NCBI GenBank assembly: GCA_964511265.1
Contig: CAZEES010000016.1
Coordinates: 1-26,628 of the forward strand
Direction: 5' to 3'
Source: Nitrosopelagicus sp964511265
GTDB lineage: Archaea; Thermoproteota; Nitrososphaeria; Nitrososphaerales; Nitrosopumilaceae
Length of the DNA: 26,628 bases
Shown in pieces: positions 14,627-23,012 of this stretch (positions are counted from its first letter, which is position 1; each line of letters starts with the position of its first letter). A program made the translations under genes and the position numbers. The notes under the pieces were generated by a model. That model had not been told where the DNA came from, made no database searches, and saw only the letters and a list, made by a program, of their open reading frames with translations.

Positions 14627-15225
14627 AATTTCTAATTATTGATAATTATGATTCTTTTGTTTACAACATTGCTCAAAGATTAGGAGAATTGGGAATCACA
14701 TCAGATGTGATAAGAAATGACAAATTAACAATAAAAGATATCGAGGATTCGAACTATGACGCCATAGTTATTTCTCCAGGACCTGGGACACCAGACGATA
14801 AAAGATATTTTGGAATTTGTAAAAAAGTTATCATAGAACTTGGACCATCAAAACCAATTTTAGGAGTGTGTCTGGGGCACCAGGGAATTATTTCTTGTTT
14901 TGGCGGAAAAGTTGTAAATGCGAAAAACATTCGTCATGGGAAGACAAGTCAAATCAAACATACGAATGAATCATTATTTGTAGGGGTAGAAAATCCATTT
15001 AGAGCAACAAGATATCATTCACTGGTCGGAGAAAAAACAATCATACCAGATTCATTAAAAATTACAGCAATAGCAGAAGATGATGGAGAAGTGATGGGGG
15101 TCAGTCATAGAGAATATCTGATTGAAGGAGTTCAATTCCATCCAGAATCAATATTGACTGATGAAGGAACAAAGATCTTTGCAAATTTCATAGAGAAGGT
15201 AAAAAATAATGAGAAAAATCAGTGA
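14623..15225 (+). CDS. trpG: Anthranilate synthase component II (glutamine amidotransferase)
   Basis: This 200-aa class I glutamine amidotransferase supplies ammonia to TrpE. The oxyanion loop SPGPGTPDD, the nucleophile C83 in GVCLGHQ and the His-Glu pair H173/E175 in GVQFHPES form the complete triad. The N-terminal DNYDSFVYNIAQ is typical of TrpG/PabA. Pairing with a TrpE-type partner and the downstream trp genes supports TrpG rather than PabA, though a dual role cannot be excluded. It overlaps trpE by 4 nt and trpD by 17 nt. Confidence 0.96.
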   Translation: MKFLIIDNYDSFVYNIAQRLGELGITSDVIRNDKLTIKDIEDSNYDAIVISPGPGTPDDKRYFGICKKVIIELGPSKPILGVCLGHQGIISCFGGKVVNAKNIRHGKTSQIKHTNESLFVGVENPFRATRYHSLVGEKTIIPDSLKITAIAEDDGEVMGVSHREYLIEGVQFHPESILTDEGTKIFANFIEKVKNNEKNQ

Positions 15226-16228
15226 AAATCTCACATTTGACGAAATGTCATCAATAATGAGTAGTATTCTAAATGGCAAAAATGATGATCAAGAAATTGC
15301 AGAATTTCTTAGAGAGTTATCCGATAAAGGAGAAACAGATGAAGAACTACGCGCAATGCTTACAAAAATGAATGAATTTTCAGTAGGTATAACGCCACGT
15401 TGTCATGGAAATCTAATTGATGTTTGTGGAACTGGAGGAGATAATTTACAAACTTTCAATATTTCAACAGCCGCATCTTTTGTAATTGCAGGTGCAGGCG
15501 GAAATGTTGCAAAGCATGGAAATCGTTCAGTATCAGGCATCTCAGGCAGCGCAGACATTTTTGAACATTTTGGATTTAATTTGAATTCAGAACCATGGAA
15601 AGTAGAAGAAATGATAGAGAAATTAGGAATAGGATTCATGTTTGCACCAACATTTCATCCCGCAATGAAAAATGTTGCACCAGCTAGAAAGATTCTGGGA
15701 AAAAGAACTGCATTCAATCTTTTAGGACCTCTATGTAATCCTGCAAAAGTAAAACATCAATTGATAGGAGTATTTGCAGATGATTATATTAAAAGAATTG
15801 TAAAAATTATGCAAAAGAATCATTCAGAAACAATTTTAGCTGTAAGATCAGGAGATGGAATGGATGAATTATCAACTACATCAAAGAACAAAGTGTGTAT
15901 GTTAAAAAATAATGATGTATCAGAATTCATAATTAATCCAGAGGATTATGACATCGAGAAAGGTAGTTTATCCGATATTCAAATTTCAACAAAACAAGAA
16001 GCCATTGATGCATTTGTCAATGTATTGAATAATACGTCAAACAGAACAATGAAAGAGATTACAATGTTAAATGCGGCAGGAGGAATGCTTGCTGGAGGAA
16101 TATGTGACAAATTCGAGGAAGGTGTAGAGCTATCACTACAAACAATTAACAGTGGAAAGGCATTTGAGAAATTAAAACAATTTGCAAAAGAAAATAATGC
16201 AATAGAAAAATTAGAGGGAATGAGCTAA
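15209..16228 (+). CDS. trpD: Anthranilate phosphoribosyltransferase
   Basis: TrpD joins anthranilate to PRPP, forming phosphoribosyl-anthranilate. The 339-aa protein has an N-terminal helical domain and the PRPP site GTGGD at 74-78 in VCGTGGDNLQTFNIST, then KHGNRSVSG at 102-110 and APARKILGKRTAFNLLGPLC, all characteristic. ATG 15209 lies inside trpG (17-nt overlap) behind a GAAGG-like ribosome-binding motif. The next gene starts directly after its stop. Confidence 0.97.
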   Translation: MRKISENLTFDEMSSIMSSILNGKNDDQEIAEFLRELSDKGETDEELRAMLTKMNEFSVGITPRCHGNLIDVCGTGGDNLQTFNISTAASFVIAGAGGNVAKHGNRSVSGISGSADIFEHFGFNLNSEPWKVEEMIEKLGIGFMFAPTFHPAMKNVAPARKILGKRTAFNLLGPLCNPAKVKHQLIGVFADDYIKRIVKIMQKNHSETILAVRSGDGMDELSTTSKNKVCMLKNNDVSEFIINPEDYDIEKGSLSDIQISTKQEAIDAFVNVLNNTSNRTMKEITMLNAAGGMLAGGICDKFEEGVELSLQTINSGKAFEKLKQFAKENNAIEKLEGMS

Positions 16229-17002
16229 ATGGAAAATATTTTAGAAAAACTTGTCAACAACTCAAGAAAAGCAATTGATAATGGCACATATGACATTACA
16301 GAATCGCTTTCTAATTCAGAAATAGATTTGCAAGAAAGTATATCCAAATCACAACATGCACCACTAATCACAGAAGTGAAATTCTCATCACCTGCATTAG
16401 GAAATATTAGAAAAATTTCAGACCCAGTTGAAATTGCATTAAAAATGGTTAACGGAGGAGCATCTGCCTTGTCTGTATTAACTCAACCATTTTTGTTTGA
16501 TGGGTCTCCTGAACTTTTTATCAAAGTTAGAAAAGCGGTAAAGATCCCAATGTTAATGAAAGACATAACAATTGATAAAATACAAATCGACGCTGCAAAG
16601 AAAATTGGTGCAGATTATTTTCTATTAATACAATCTATTTTTGATAAGAAAATGGTTTCAGATATTGAGGAATTAATTGAATATGGGCATAAAAATGGAG
16701 TAAAAGTGCTCATAGAAGCACATACAACAGAGGAATTTGAAAATGCATGTAAAACCAGTGCAGACATTGTTGGAATCAATAACAGAAATTTAGATACGCT
16801 GAAAATAGATCTAAACACAACTAAACACATCCTAGAAAAGTCAAATTATTCAAAAACAGTCATCTCTGAAAGCGGGATAGAGTCTCAAGATGATATTCGA
16901 TTTCTTCATAAATGCGGAGCAAAAGGGTATCTTATAGGTACAGCAATTATGAGAAATGACGACATTGAACAAACAGTTAGAGGATTGGTGAATTCAATAT
17001 GA
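16229..17002 (+). CDS. trpC: Indole-3-glycerol phosphate synthase
   Basis: A single-domain (257 aa) TIM-barrel enzyme that closes the indole ring of CdRP with loss of CO2 and water. Catalytic residues seen are K51 in ITEVKFSSPALG, K111 in LMKDITID and E163 in VLIEAHT, followed by VGINNRNLDTLKID and VISESGI. There is no fused TrpF (phosphoribosylanthranilate isomerase) domain, and no separate trpF lies in the operon. The ATG follows the trpD stop directly, and its end overlaps trpB by 4 nt. Confidence 0.96.
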   Translation: MENILEKLVNNSRKAIDNGTYDITESLSNSEIDLQESISKSQHAPLITEVKFSSPALGNIRKISDPVEIALKMVNGGASALSVLTQPFLFDGSPELFIKVRKAVKIPMLMKDITIDKIQIDAAKKIGADYFLLIQSIFDKKMVSDIEELIEYGHKNGVKVLIEAHTTEEFENACKTSADIVGINNRNLDTLKIDLNTTKHILEKSNYSKTVISESGIESQDDIRFLHKCGAKGYLIGTAIMRNDDIEQTVRGLVNSI

Positions 17003-18189
17003 AGATTGGAATACCAAAGGATGGACGATTTGGAGAATTTGGTGGAAAGTATATTCCAGAAACACTTGCACCTGCAATCGAAGAATTAGAAAAGAATTAT
17101 TTGAAAATAAGAAATGATAAAAATTTCAAAAAAGAACTTGGTAAATTATTAATTGATTATGCAGGAAGACCAACTCCAATATATTTTGCAAAAAATCTTA
17201 CTAAAATAATTGGAGGTGCAAAAATCTATCTTAAAAGAGAAGACTTGTTGCATGGCGGAGCTCATAAAATCAACAATACGTTGGGACAGGCATTACTTGC
17301 TAAGCGTATGGGCAAAAAGAGAATCATTGCAGAAACCGGTGCAGGCCAACATGGCGTAGCTACAGCAATGGCATGTGCAAGTCTAGGATTGAAGGCCGAG
17401 ATTTACATGGGATATGTGGATACATTGCGTCAGAAACAAAATGTATTCAGAATGGAATTACTTGGTGCAAAGGTGCATGCAGTAAAATCCGGATCAAAGA
17501 CATTGAAAGATGCAATAAATGAGGCGATGAGAGATTGGATTACAAATGTGGATTCAACATACTATTTGTTGGGCTCTGCGGTAGGACCACATCCATATCC
17601 ATTAATGGTTAGGGATTTTCAAGCAGTGATAGGTACAGAGATTAAAAAACAGATGAAGAAAATTCCGAACGTAGTCATTGCGTGTGTAGGAGGAGGGTCT
17701 AATGCAATAGGAACGTTTTATCCATTAATAGATACCAATACAAGGATTATAGGAATAGAAGCTGGAGGAAAAGGTGTAAAAACAAAATTACATTCAGCTC
17801 CACTAACTGCAGGTAAAAAAGGCGTATTACATGGAATGATGACATATTTAATGCAGGATAATGATGGACAGATTAGCGAGACACATAGTATTTCTGCAGG
17901 ACTAGATTATCCAGGAGTTGGGCCAGAGCATGCATTTCTAAAAGATGAAAATCGAGTTGAGTATAAGGCAGTAACAGATGATGAGGTAATTGATGCATTT
18001 CTAATTTTAACAAGAACTGAAGGGATAATTCCTGCATTAGAGTCAGCTCATGCAATAGCACATGCAATTAAAATTTCAAAGAAGATGAAAAAAACAGAAT
18101 CAATTGTTGTTACACTATCAGGTAGAGGTGACAAAGACATCGATATAGTAAAGGAGTATTTAGCAAAAAATGTCAAAAATAGAAGATAA
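16999..18189 (+). CDS. trpB: Tryptophan synthase beta chain (TrpB1 type)
   Basis: The PLP enzyme joins indole and serine to give tryptophan. The 396-aa protein carries the PLP lysine K90 in HGGAHKINNTLGQ, the catalytic glutamate in AETGAGQHGVA and the phosphate-binding GGGSNAIG (231-238). Length, motifs and the adjacent trpA mark it as TrpB1, which pairs with TrpA, rather than the longer stand-alone TrpB2. The start is ATG 16999, overlapping the trpC stop by 4 nt; its end overlaps trpA by 20 nt. Confidence 0.97.
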   Translation: MKIGIPKDGRFGEFGGKYIPETLAPAIEELEKNYLKIRNDKNFKKELGKLLIDYAGRPTPIYFAKNLTKIIGGAKIYLKREDLLHGGAHKINNTLGQALLAKRMGKKRIIAETGAGQHGVATAMACASLGLKAEIYMGYVDTLRQKQNVFRMELLGAKVHAVKSGSKTLKDAINEAMRDWITNVDSTYYLLGSAVGPHPYPLMVRDFQAVIGTEIKKQMKKIPNVVIACVGGGSNAIGTFYPLIDTNTRIIGIEAGGKGVKTKLHSAPLTAGKKGVLHGMMTYLMQDNDGQISETHSISAGLDYPGVGPEHAFLKDENRVEYKAVTDDEVIDAFLILTRTEGIIPALESAHAIAHAIKISKKMKKTESIVVTLSGRGDKDIDIVKEYLAKNVKNRR

Positions 18190-18970
18190 ATTTAATCAGT
18201 TGAAATCAAACAAAGAGGCAGCACTAGTCTCATATGTAATGGCAGGATATCCATCAGAAAAAGCTACATTATCGGCAGTTAGAGGACTGATTCGTGGAGG
18301 TGCAGACATTATTGAATTGGGATTTCCATTTTCAGATCCAATTGCGGATGGACCAACAATTCAAATGGCAAGTACAGAATCATTGAATAATGGAACAAAG
18401 ATTGATAATTTTTTTACAATCGTAAAAAAAATACGGAAAGAATCAGATATTCCACTAGTATTAATGACATACACAAACATTTTGTATAATCAGACATATC
18501 AGAAATTCATTTCACGTGCAAAAGAAGCTGGCATTGACGGACTAATTTTACCAGACATGGCAATAGAAGAATCAGACGAATATATCAAAGCAGCAAAGAA
18601 AAGTGGCATGGATACAATATTTCTTGTATCTCCAAATACAGAAAATAGTCGACTGAAAAAAATTATCAGATCAACATCAGGATTTCTGTATATGGTTGCA
18701 GTTTTTGGTACAACAGGAGTTCAAACTAAAATTCACAAATATACAATTGATGCACTTAAAAACACAAAAAAGACTGCAAAAGGAAAGATTCCAGTAGGAG
18801 TAGGATTTGGAATATCTACAGAAAAAGATGTTCAAAAGTATGTTTCATCAGGCGCTGATGCAGTAATTGTTGGCAGTGCCAACATAAAGATCATGGAAAA
18901 CACGCCTGCAGGCAAGATTCAGAGCCGAATTGAAACATTCACAAAAAAACTAAAGAGAAGAACGAGATAA
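18170..18970 (+). CDS. trpA: Tryptophan synthase alpha chain
   Basis: TrpA cleaves indole-3-glycerol phosphate and channels indole to TrpB. The 266-aa TIM barrel has both catalytic acids at the textbook positions, E49 (IIELGFPFSDPIADG) and D60 in the same motif, then LMTYTNILYNQ, the loop VAVFGTTGVQTK and the phosphate site VGFGIS. ATG 18170 lies within trpB, 13 nt behind an AAGGAG motif (18151-18156). It ends the trp unit; pyrG follows after 37 nt and has its own promoter candidate. Confidence 0.97.
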   Translation: MSKIEDKFNQLKSNKEAALVSYVMAGYPSEKATLSAVRGLIRGGADIIELGFPFSDPIADGPTIQMASTESLNNGTKIDNFFTIVKKIRKESDIPLVLMTYTNILYNQTYQKFISRAKEAGIDGLILPDMAIEESDEYIKAAKKSGMDTIFLVSPNTENSRLKKIIRSTSGFLYMVAVFGTTGVQTKIHKYTIDALKNTKKTAKGKIPVGVGFGISTEKDVQKYVSSGADAVIVGSANIKIMENTPAGKIQSRIETFTKKLKRRTR

Positions 18971-18979
18971 GCGAATAGA

Positions 18980-18987
18980 ATAAAAAT
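18980..18987 (+). promoter_or_regulatory. TATA-like element of pyrG
   Basis: ATAAAAAT is centred about 25 nt before the pyrG ATG (19008), suggesting a leaderless mRNA separate from the trp operon. The match to the TATA consensus is moderate, and read-through from trpA is also possible. Confidence 0.4.
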
Positions 18988-19007
18988 AGGAAGTTTATAG
19001 AATTAAA

Positions 19008-20609
19008 ATGCAGACAAAGTTTATTTTTGTTACAGGCGGAGTTATGTCTGGGTTAGGCAAAGGGGTAGTTTCATCTTCAATTTGTAAATTATTACAATTA
19101 TCAGATCAGAAAGTTTCTTGTGTGAAAATTGATCCATATCTAAATTATGATGCAGGGACAATGAATCCAATTGCACATGGAGAAGTTTTTGTGACAAATG
19201 ATGGAGGAGAATGCGATATGGATATAGGAAATTATGAACGATTTCTTAATCAAGATATACCAAAATCCCATAACATCACAACTGCTCAAATTTATTCAAG
19301 TGTCATAGAGTCAGAACGGAAAGGAGAATACTTGGGAGCATGTGTTCAGATAATACCACATGTAACAGATGAGATAAAAAATAGAATTAAAAAAATTGCG
19401 GCTGATGAAGAATTAGAGATGCTTGTGGTAGAATGTGGTGGAACCGTTGGAGACATTGAAAGTTTGCCATTTTTAGAGGCATTAAGACAAATTAGAGTTG
19501 AAGAAGGTTCCGAAAACGTAATTTTTGTTCATGTGACATTAGCCCCATCACTAGATGTTGTTGGAGAGCAAAAAACTAAACCAACACAGCATAGTGTTCA
19601 GGAGCTGAGAAGAATTGGAATTCAGCCAGATTTGCTATGTGTAAGATGTTCCATGCCACTACAAGATAAGACAAGAAATAAAATTTCAATGTTTACAAAT
19701 GTAACAAACAATGATGTGTTTTCATGTCACGACGTTGATTCAATTTTTCAGGTTCCAGAAATTCTATACGAACAAGGATTGGTTGATGTCATTTTTAAGA
19801 AATTTAACAAAATGGGATACGTCAATGCGTCACAAAATTGGGATGAATGGAATAAGATAGTAAATTCACTGCACAATGAAGGCGAACCAATCAACATTGC
19901 AATGGTAGGGAAATATGTAACACTGGCAGACAGCTATGTGAGCGTTAACCATGCATTGAAACACGCAGCAGCATCAATTGGTAAAAAAATTACAATTGAT
20001 TGGATTGACTCAGAAAATATTAATGGAAACGTGGATACATTGTCAAAATATAATGGAATACTAGTTCCAGGAGGATTTGGAACTAGAGGGTCTGAGGGAA
20101 TAATCAATACTGCAAATTTTGCTAGGGAAAATAATATTCCATATCTGGGAATTTGTTTTGGATTTCAATTGGCTGCGGTGTCATTTGCGAGAAATGTTTG
20201 CAGCCATTCAGATGCAAATTCAACAGAAATTGAAGAGAAAACTAACAATCCGATTATAGATTTGCTTCCGGAACAAGATGGGGTTACAGACATGGGAGGA
20301 TCATTAAGACTTGGAGCAAACGAGATCAATGTCAAATCAGATACCCTAGCAAACAAAATTTATGGGCAAAACAAAATTTCAAAGAGACATAGACACAGAT
20401 ATGAATTCAATACAAAATATCTAGATGAATTTGCAGAAAATGGAATGATTTTTTCAGGTGAGAGTGACAATGGAAGAAGAATGGAAATTTTAGAGATTCC
20501 TTCACATAAATTTTTTGTAGGAGTTCAATTCCATCCAGAATTTAACAGTAGGCCGGGATATCCAGAACATGTGTTCAAGGCATTCACTACTGCTGCTAAT
20601 CAGAATTAA
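19008..20609 (+). CDS. pyrG: CTP synthase
   Basis: CTP synthase aminates UTP with ATP and glutamine. The 533-aa protein has the N-terminal synthetase domain (VTGGVMSGLGKGVVSSSI; DPYLNYDAGTMNPIAHGEVF; ECGGTVGDIES) and a C-terminal class I glutamine amidotransferase with nucleophile C383 in LGICFGFQLAA and H509/E511 in VGVQFHPEFNSRPGYP. Residues FGF in the nucleophile loop differ slightly from the usual LGM, but the catalytic triad is intact. The 3' end overlaps the convergent NAD kinase gene by 14 nt. Confidence 0.97.
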   Translation: MQTKFIFVTGGVMSGLGKGVVSSSICKLLQLSDQKVSCVKIDPYLNYDAGTMNPIAHGEVFVTNDGGECDMDIGNYERFLNQDIPKSHNITTAQIYSSVIESERKGEYLGACVQIIPHVTDEIKNRIKKIAADEELEMLVVECGGTVGDIESLPFLEALRQIRVEEGSENVIFVHVTLAPSLDVVGEQKTKPTQHSVQELRRIGIQPDLLCVRCSMPLQDKTRNKISMFTNVTNNDVFSCHDVDSIFQVPEILYEQGLVDVIFKKFNKMGYVNASQNWDEWNKIVNSLHNEGEPINIAMVGKYVTLADSYVSVNHALKHAAASIGKKITIDWIDSENINGNVDTLSKYNGILVPGGFGTRGSEGIINTANFARENNIPYLGICFGFQLAAVSFARNVCSHSDANSTEIEEKTNNPIIDLLPEQDGVTDMGGSLRLGANEINVKSDTLANKIYGQNKISKRHRHRYEFNTKYLDEFAENGMIFSGESDNGRRMEILEIPSHKFFVGVQFHPEFNSRPGYPEHVFKAFTTAANQN

Positions 20610-21606
20610 TCAATTTTGAAATTTCATAAATTTTCTGACGCGAGTCTCTGATGGAAACTTTCTTCTTTACATATCCTTTTTCTAAAAGATGACTCATGGC
20701 AAGACGTACAGTTCTATCAGGAAGCATTGTTTTTTTCACCAATTCCTTTTGACTCATCGATCCTTCATATTCTAGTATTTTGAGAAGTAGTTTTGAGCTT
20801 GGAGGCATGTTGAATAATTCTTCGGCAAGCTTTACTTTTTTGGCAATGGCAGATATTGCTGTTGTATCTTTTTTTAGACGAATAATATTAGCAGAAGGCT
20901 CATAATTTGTCGCTTCAACAGAATTTTTTACTTTGTAACGATCCAGCCCATCCAATACAACTTCACAGTATAATCTAGATGAGATTTCATCAACTTCTAT
21001 GACACTTGCGTTAGATACAACCAATGGGCGTCTCGTTATGTCAAGAGAATTTACAGAAATAATTCCAAATACACCAGAGTCTTGAAAAATCACTGGACCA
21101 CCAGCAGACATTGAATATGCAGATGAACCAATCGGAGTAGAGATAATTATTCCGTCACTACTATCATGCCATACTTCATCGCCATTAACTCTCAAAGTAT
21201 GTTCCATCAACATGGCACTCCTAGAAGAAAAGACAGCAACATCATTAAGTACAGGATAAACATTTTTCCCATCAATTTTTACTCCCAAACGAGTTACTTG
21301 CTCCGTCTCAAAATCCATTTTTTTAATACGCGAGATTAATGATGGGAGCTGTTTCAGATCAATTTGTGATAAAAACCCATCAGATTCAGATTCGTTAATT
21401 CCTAATACGGGGATTGAAGAATCAAATGTTCTATGAAAATAGTTTCGTACTCCTTTATCTCCACCTAAAACAAATACACAGTCAGATTTTTTGTTCTTAG
21501 TTTTGGTTCCAATTTTTGATGACGAAATATTATTTTCCTCAAGAATTTTCTTTAGAGTTTTTTCGGATGAATCCGTCAATCCAGTTCCAAATATTCCAAC
21601 ATGCAT
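20596..21606 (-). CDS. NAD kinase-like protein fused to a C-terminal winged helix
   Basis: Residues 1 to about 260 are an ATP-NAD kinase domain: SDGIIISTPIGSSAYSMSAGGPV (150-172) is the NAD-binding signature, with PVLGIN, GFLSQI, RPLVVS and VVLDG also matching. NAD kinase makes NADP. Two key sites differ. The GGDG motif reads GGDK (48-51, VLGGDKGVR), and the NE that usually follows reads ND (121-122, LNDVAVF). Residues 269-330 form a winged helix: SKLLLKILEYEGSMSQKELV, LPDRTVRLAMSHLLEKGYV and the wing RDSRQKIYEI, as in MarR-like proteins. The fusion may be a redox-cofactor-sensing regulator, or a kinase with a DNA- or protein-binding tail. A TATA (complement of 21630-21637), just past the end of the PfkB gene, suits a leaderless ATG 21606. 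It overlaps pyrG by 14 nt. Confidence 0.85.
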   Translation of the reverse strand: MHVGIFGTGLTDSSEKTLKKILEENNISSSKIGTKTKNKKSDCVFVLGGDKGVRNYFHRTFDSSIPVLGINESESDGFLSQIDLKQLPSLISRIKKMDFETEQVTRLGVKIDGKNVYPVLNDVAVFSSRSAMLMEHTLRVNGDEVWHDSSDGIIISTPIGSSAYSMSAGGPVIFQDSGVFGIISVNSLDITRRPLVVSNASVIEVDEISSRLYCEVVLDGLDRYKVKNSVEATNYEPSANIIRLKKDTTAISAIAKKVKLAEELFNMPPSSKLLLKILEYEGSMSQKELVKKTMLPDRTVRLAMSHLLEKGYVKKKVSIRDSRQKIYEISKLINSD

Positions 21607-21629
21607 AGATAGATTATTTCATTATGCAC

Positions 21630-21637
21630 AATATATG
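21630..21637 (-). promoter_or_regulatory. TATA box of the NAD kinase-winged helix gene
   Basis: The minus strand reads CATATATT, centred 27 nt before ATG 21606 and placed exactly in the gap after the PfkB stop (21638-21640). It gives the gene a promoter of its own inside an otherwise tandem gene row. Confidence 0.5.
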
Positions 21638-22510
21638 TTAGATCTGCTTAAAATCTACAATATTATAAAAATAGGAACCATTATTTTCTAGTGCATTTTT
21701 TTCTGGAACTTTTTCAAGACCAAATGCCTTTGATTCTAGTGCAGATTGTGCTGCACCACCGGCAAAAGATAGTGCCCATAGAAAGTCTTTTTCTTTTAAC
21801 ATTGTGCAGACAAATGTAGAACAAAAAATATCGCCAACTCCCGTAGTGTCAGTCAAAGTCATTTTTGGTAAGTGTATTGTGTATAGTTTATCTTTTACAA
21901 GTAAAGAGATTTCTTGCTTATTTGTATAAAGTACATGTTCAATTCCAAGTTTTTGCAATTGTTTTATGCCATCAGTGCCAGTAAGACCAGTCAATGCATA
22001 TAATTCGTCTGGATTCATCTTAATTGCATTTATGTTTTTTAGATCAAGTGTATCATTTTTTAAAGAGATTTCATCATTAGAATTTTTTTGTCTAAGAAAT
22101 CCTTGAGGATCTAAAAATACAAAATTCCCTGAATCTTTGATTTTTGAATAGGTTTCTAAAGAGATTTCATCAAATACGGGGCTTATTATGGTTCCATCAT
22201 CATCATTATCTAAAAAATTTATTTTCTCACACATATTTTCTACAAATAATTTTCTATCAGAACCATCCAATTCAATTCGAAATTTAGTTGTATTTTTTTC
22301 AGATAATGCATCATGAACGATGATGTTATTTTCTTTAAAGAAATCTTCTAGAGGGTAATTTGTTCCAAATTTTGTGTACAAATTTACATCATGTTTTTGT
22401 TTTCGTGCAGTGTATGAACAGTAACTAGCTGGTCCACCTGCAGCCTCATATTGCTCATTTTCATAAACAATTGTATCCATTGTACAGTGTGAAAAGATTC
22501 CGATTTTCAT
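21638..22510 (-). CDS. PfkB-family sugar/nucleoside kinase, substrate unknown
   Basis: A 290-aa ribokinase-fold kinase. The N-terminal GG (25-26, AAGGPASYCSYTARK) is the first PfkB signature; DTTGVGDIFCSTFVC (221-235) is the second, with D227 as catalytic base and the anion hole TGVGD. KMNPDELYALTG is the usual middle segment. The lid region is short and acidic, and the overall sequence is not close enough to ribokinase, adenosine kinase or ADP-glucokinase to name a substrate. It lies downstream of a 52-aa double-CxxC gene (23-nt gap) and upstream of the NAD kinase fusion. Confidence 0.88.
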   Translation of the reverse strand: MKIGIFSHCTMDTIVYENEQYEAAGGPASYCSYTARKQKHDVNLYTKFGTNYPLEDFFKENNIIVHDALSEKNTTKFRIELDGSDRKLFVENMCEKINFLDNDDDGTIISPVFDEISLETYSKIKDSGNFVFLDPQGFLRQKNSNDEISLKNDTLDLKNINAIKMNPDELYALTGLTGTDGIKQLQKLGIEHVLYTNKQEISLLVKDKLYTIHLPKMTLTDTTGVGDIFCSTFVCTMLKEKDFLWALSFAGGAAQSALESKAFGLEKVPEKNALENNGSYFYNIVDFKQI

Positions 22511-22533
22511 AATGAGAAAGATTGAGTTTTTAC

Positions 22534-22692
22534 CTACTTATTTGAATCCTTTTTTGCACAATTCGAGCAGAGGGTTTTTCCTTTAACAAAATTAACCTCG
22601 ATGTTAGATGCAAGGCAATTTTGACATAAGCCTTTCATAATTCGTAATTCGAGTTGATCTTTAAATTGTTTTTTCAATTCATTATAACGCAT
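22534..22692 (-). CDS. Small double-CxxC zinc-ribbon protein (52 aa)
   Basis: ATG 22692 to TAG 22534 encodes 52 residues. A charged helical N-terminus (RYNELKKQFKDQLELRIM) is followed by GLCQNCLASN, a short hairpin and TLCSNCAKKD, i.e. CxxC-x15-CxxC, a classical zinc ribbon. The frame is in the PfkB strand, 23 nt before that gene, so co-transcription is likely. Start is uncertain: the shared AT block 22692-22700 is too close to ATG 22692 to promote it, and would instead suit the internal ATG at 22638 (34 aa, MKGLCQNC). Two intact knuckles and neighbour-like codon use argue that it is real. Function unknown; zinc ribbons of this size bind RNA, DNA or protein. Confidence 0.7.
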   Translation of the reverse strand: MRYNELKKQFKDQLELRIMKGLCQNCLASNIEVNFVKGKTLCSNCAKKDSNK

Positions 22693-22700
22693 TTATATAT
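22692..22700 (+). promoter_or_regulatory. TATA box of S26e
   Basis: TTTATATAT is centred 25 nt before ATG 22721, predicting a leaderless ribosomal-protein mRNA. It is near-palindromic, and on the minus strand it lies at the start of the double-CxxC gene. Confidence 0.65.
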
Positions 22701-22720
22701 CGAAGATTTGAATTCAGAGC

Positions 22721-23011
22721 ATGCCATCAAAACGTGCAAGTAGAGGTAGACGAAAGGGCGGAAAAGGATCATCAGGTACAATTCAATGTGTTAATTGTGC
22801 AGGAACCGTTCCAAAAGATAAAGCAAAGAAAGTAACATCACGACTAAGTCTAGTAGAACATCAACTTGCTAAAGAGTTACGAGCACAGGGGGCATACATT
22901 GCTGCACCAAAAGTCACAAAATGGTATTGTATTTCATGTGCAATTCACTTCAAAGTTCTAAAAATTCGTTCAGCAGACCAAAGACGCAAGCATACAAAAC
23001 TTCGTGGATAG
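22721..23011 (+). CDS. rps26e: 30S ribosomal protein S26e
   Basis: A 96-aa basic protein that matches the eukaryotic S26 family: a glycine/arginine-rich N-terminus (KRASRGRRKGGKG), IQCVNCAGTVPKDKAKK with C23 and C26, and KWYCISCAIHFKVLKIRS with C70 and C73, so one four-cysteine zinc site. S26e is found in eukaryotes and part of the archaea (the TACK group, as I recall), and it lies near the mRNA exit site of the small subunit. Its TAG is 1 nt from the stop of the convergent phosphotransferase gene. Confidence 0.95.
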   Translation: MPSKRASRGRRKGGKGSSGTIQCVNCAGTVPKDKAKKVTSRLSLVEHQLAKELRAQGAYIAAPKVTKWYCISCAIHFKVLKIRSADQRRKHTKLRG

Positions 23012-23012
23012 A

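Noticed and set aside
15209..15225. trpG/trpD overlap as a possible frameshift or fusion
   Set aside because: Both proteins are complete with all motifs and normal ends; 17-nt overlaps are ordinary operon compaction.
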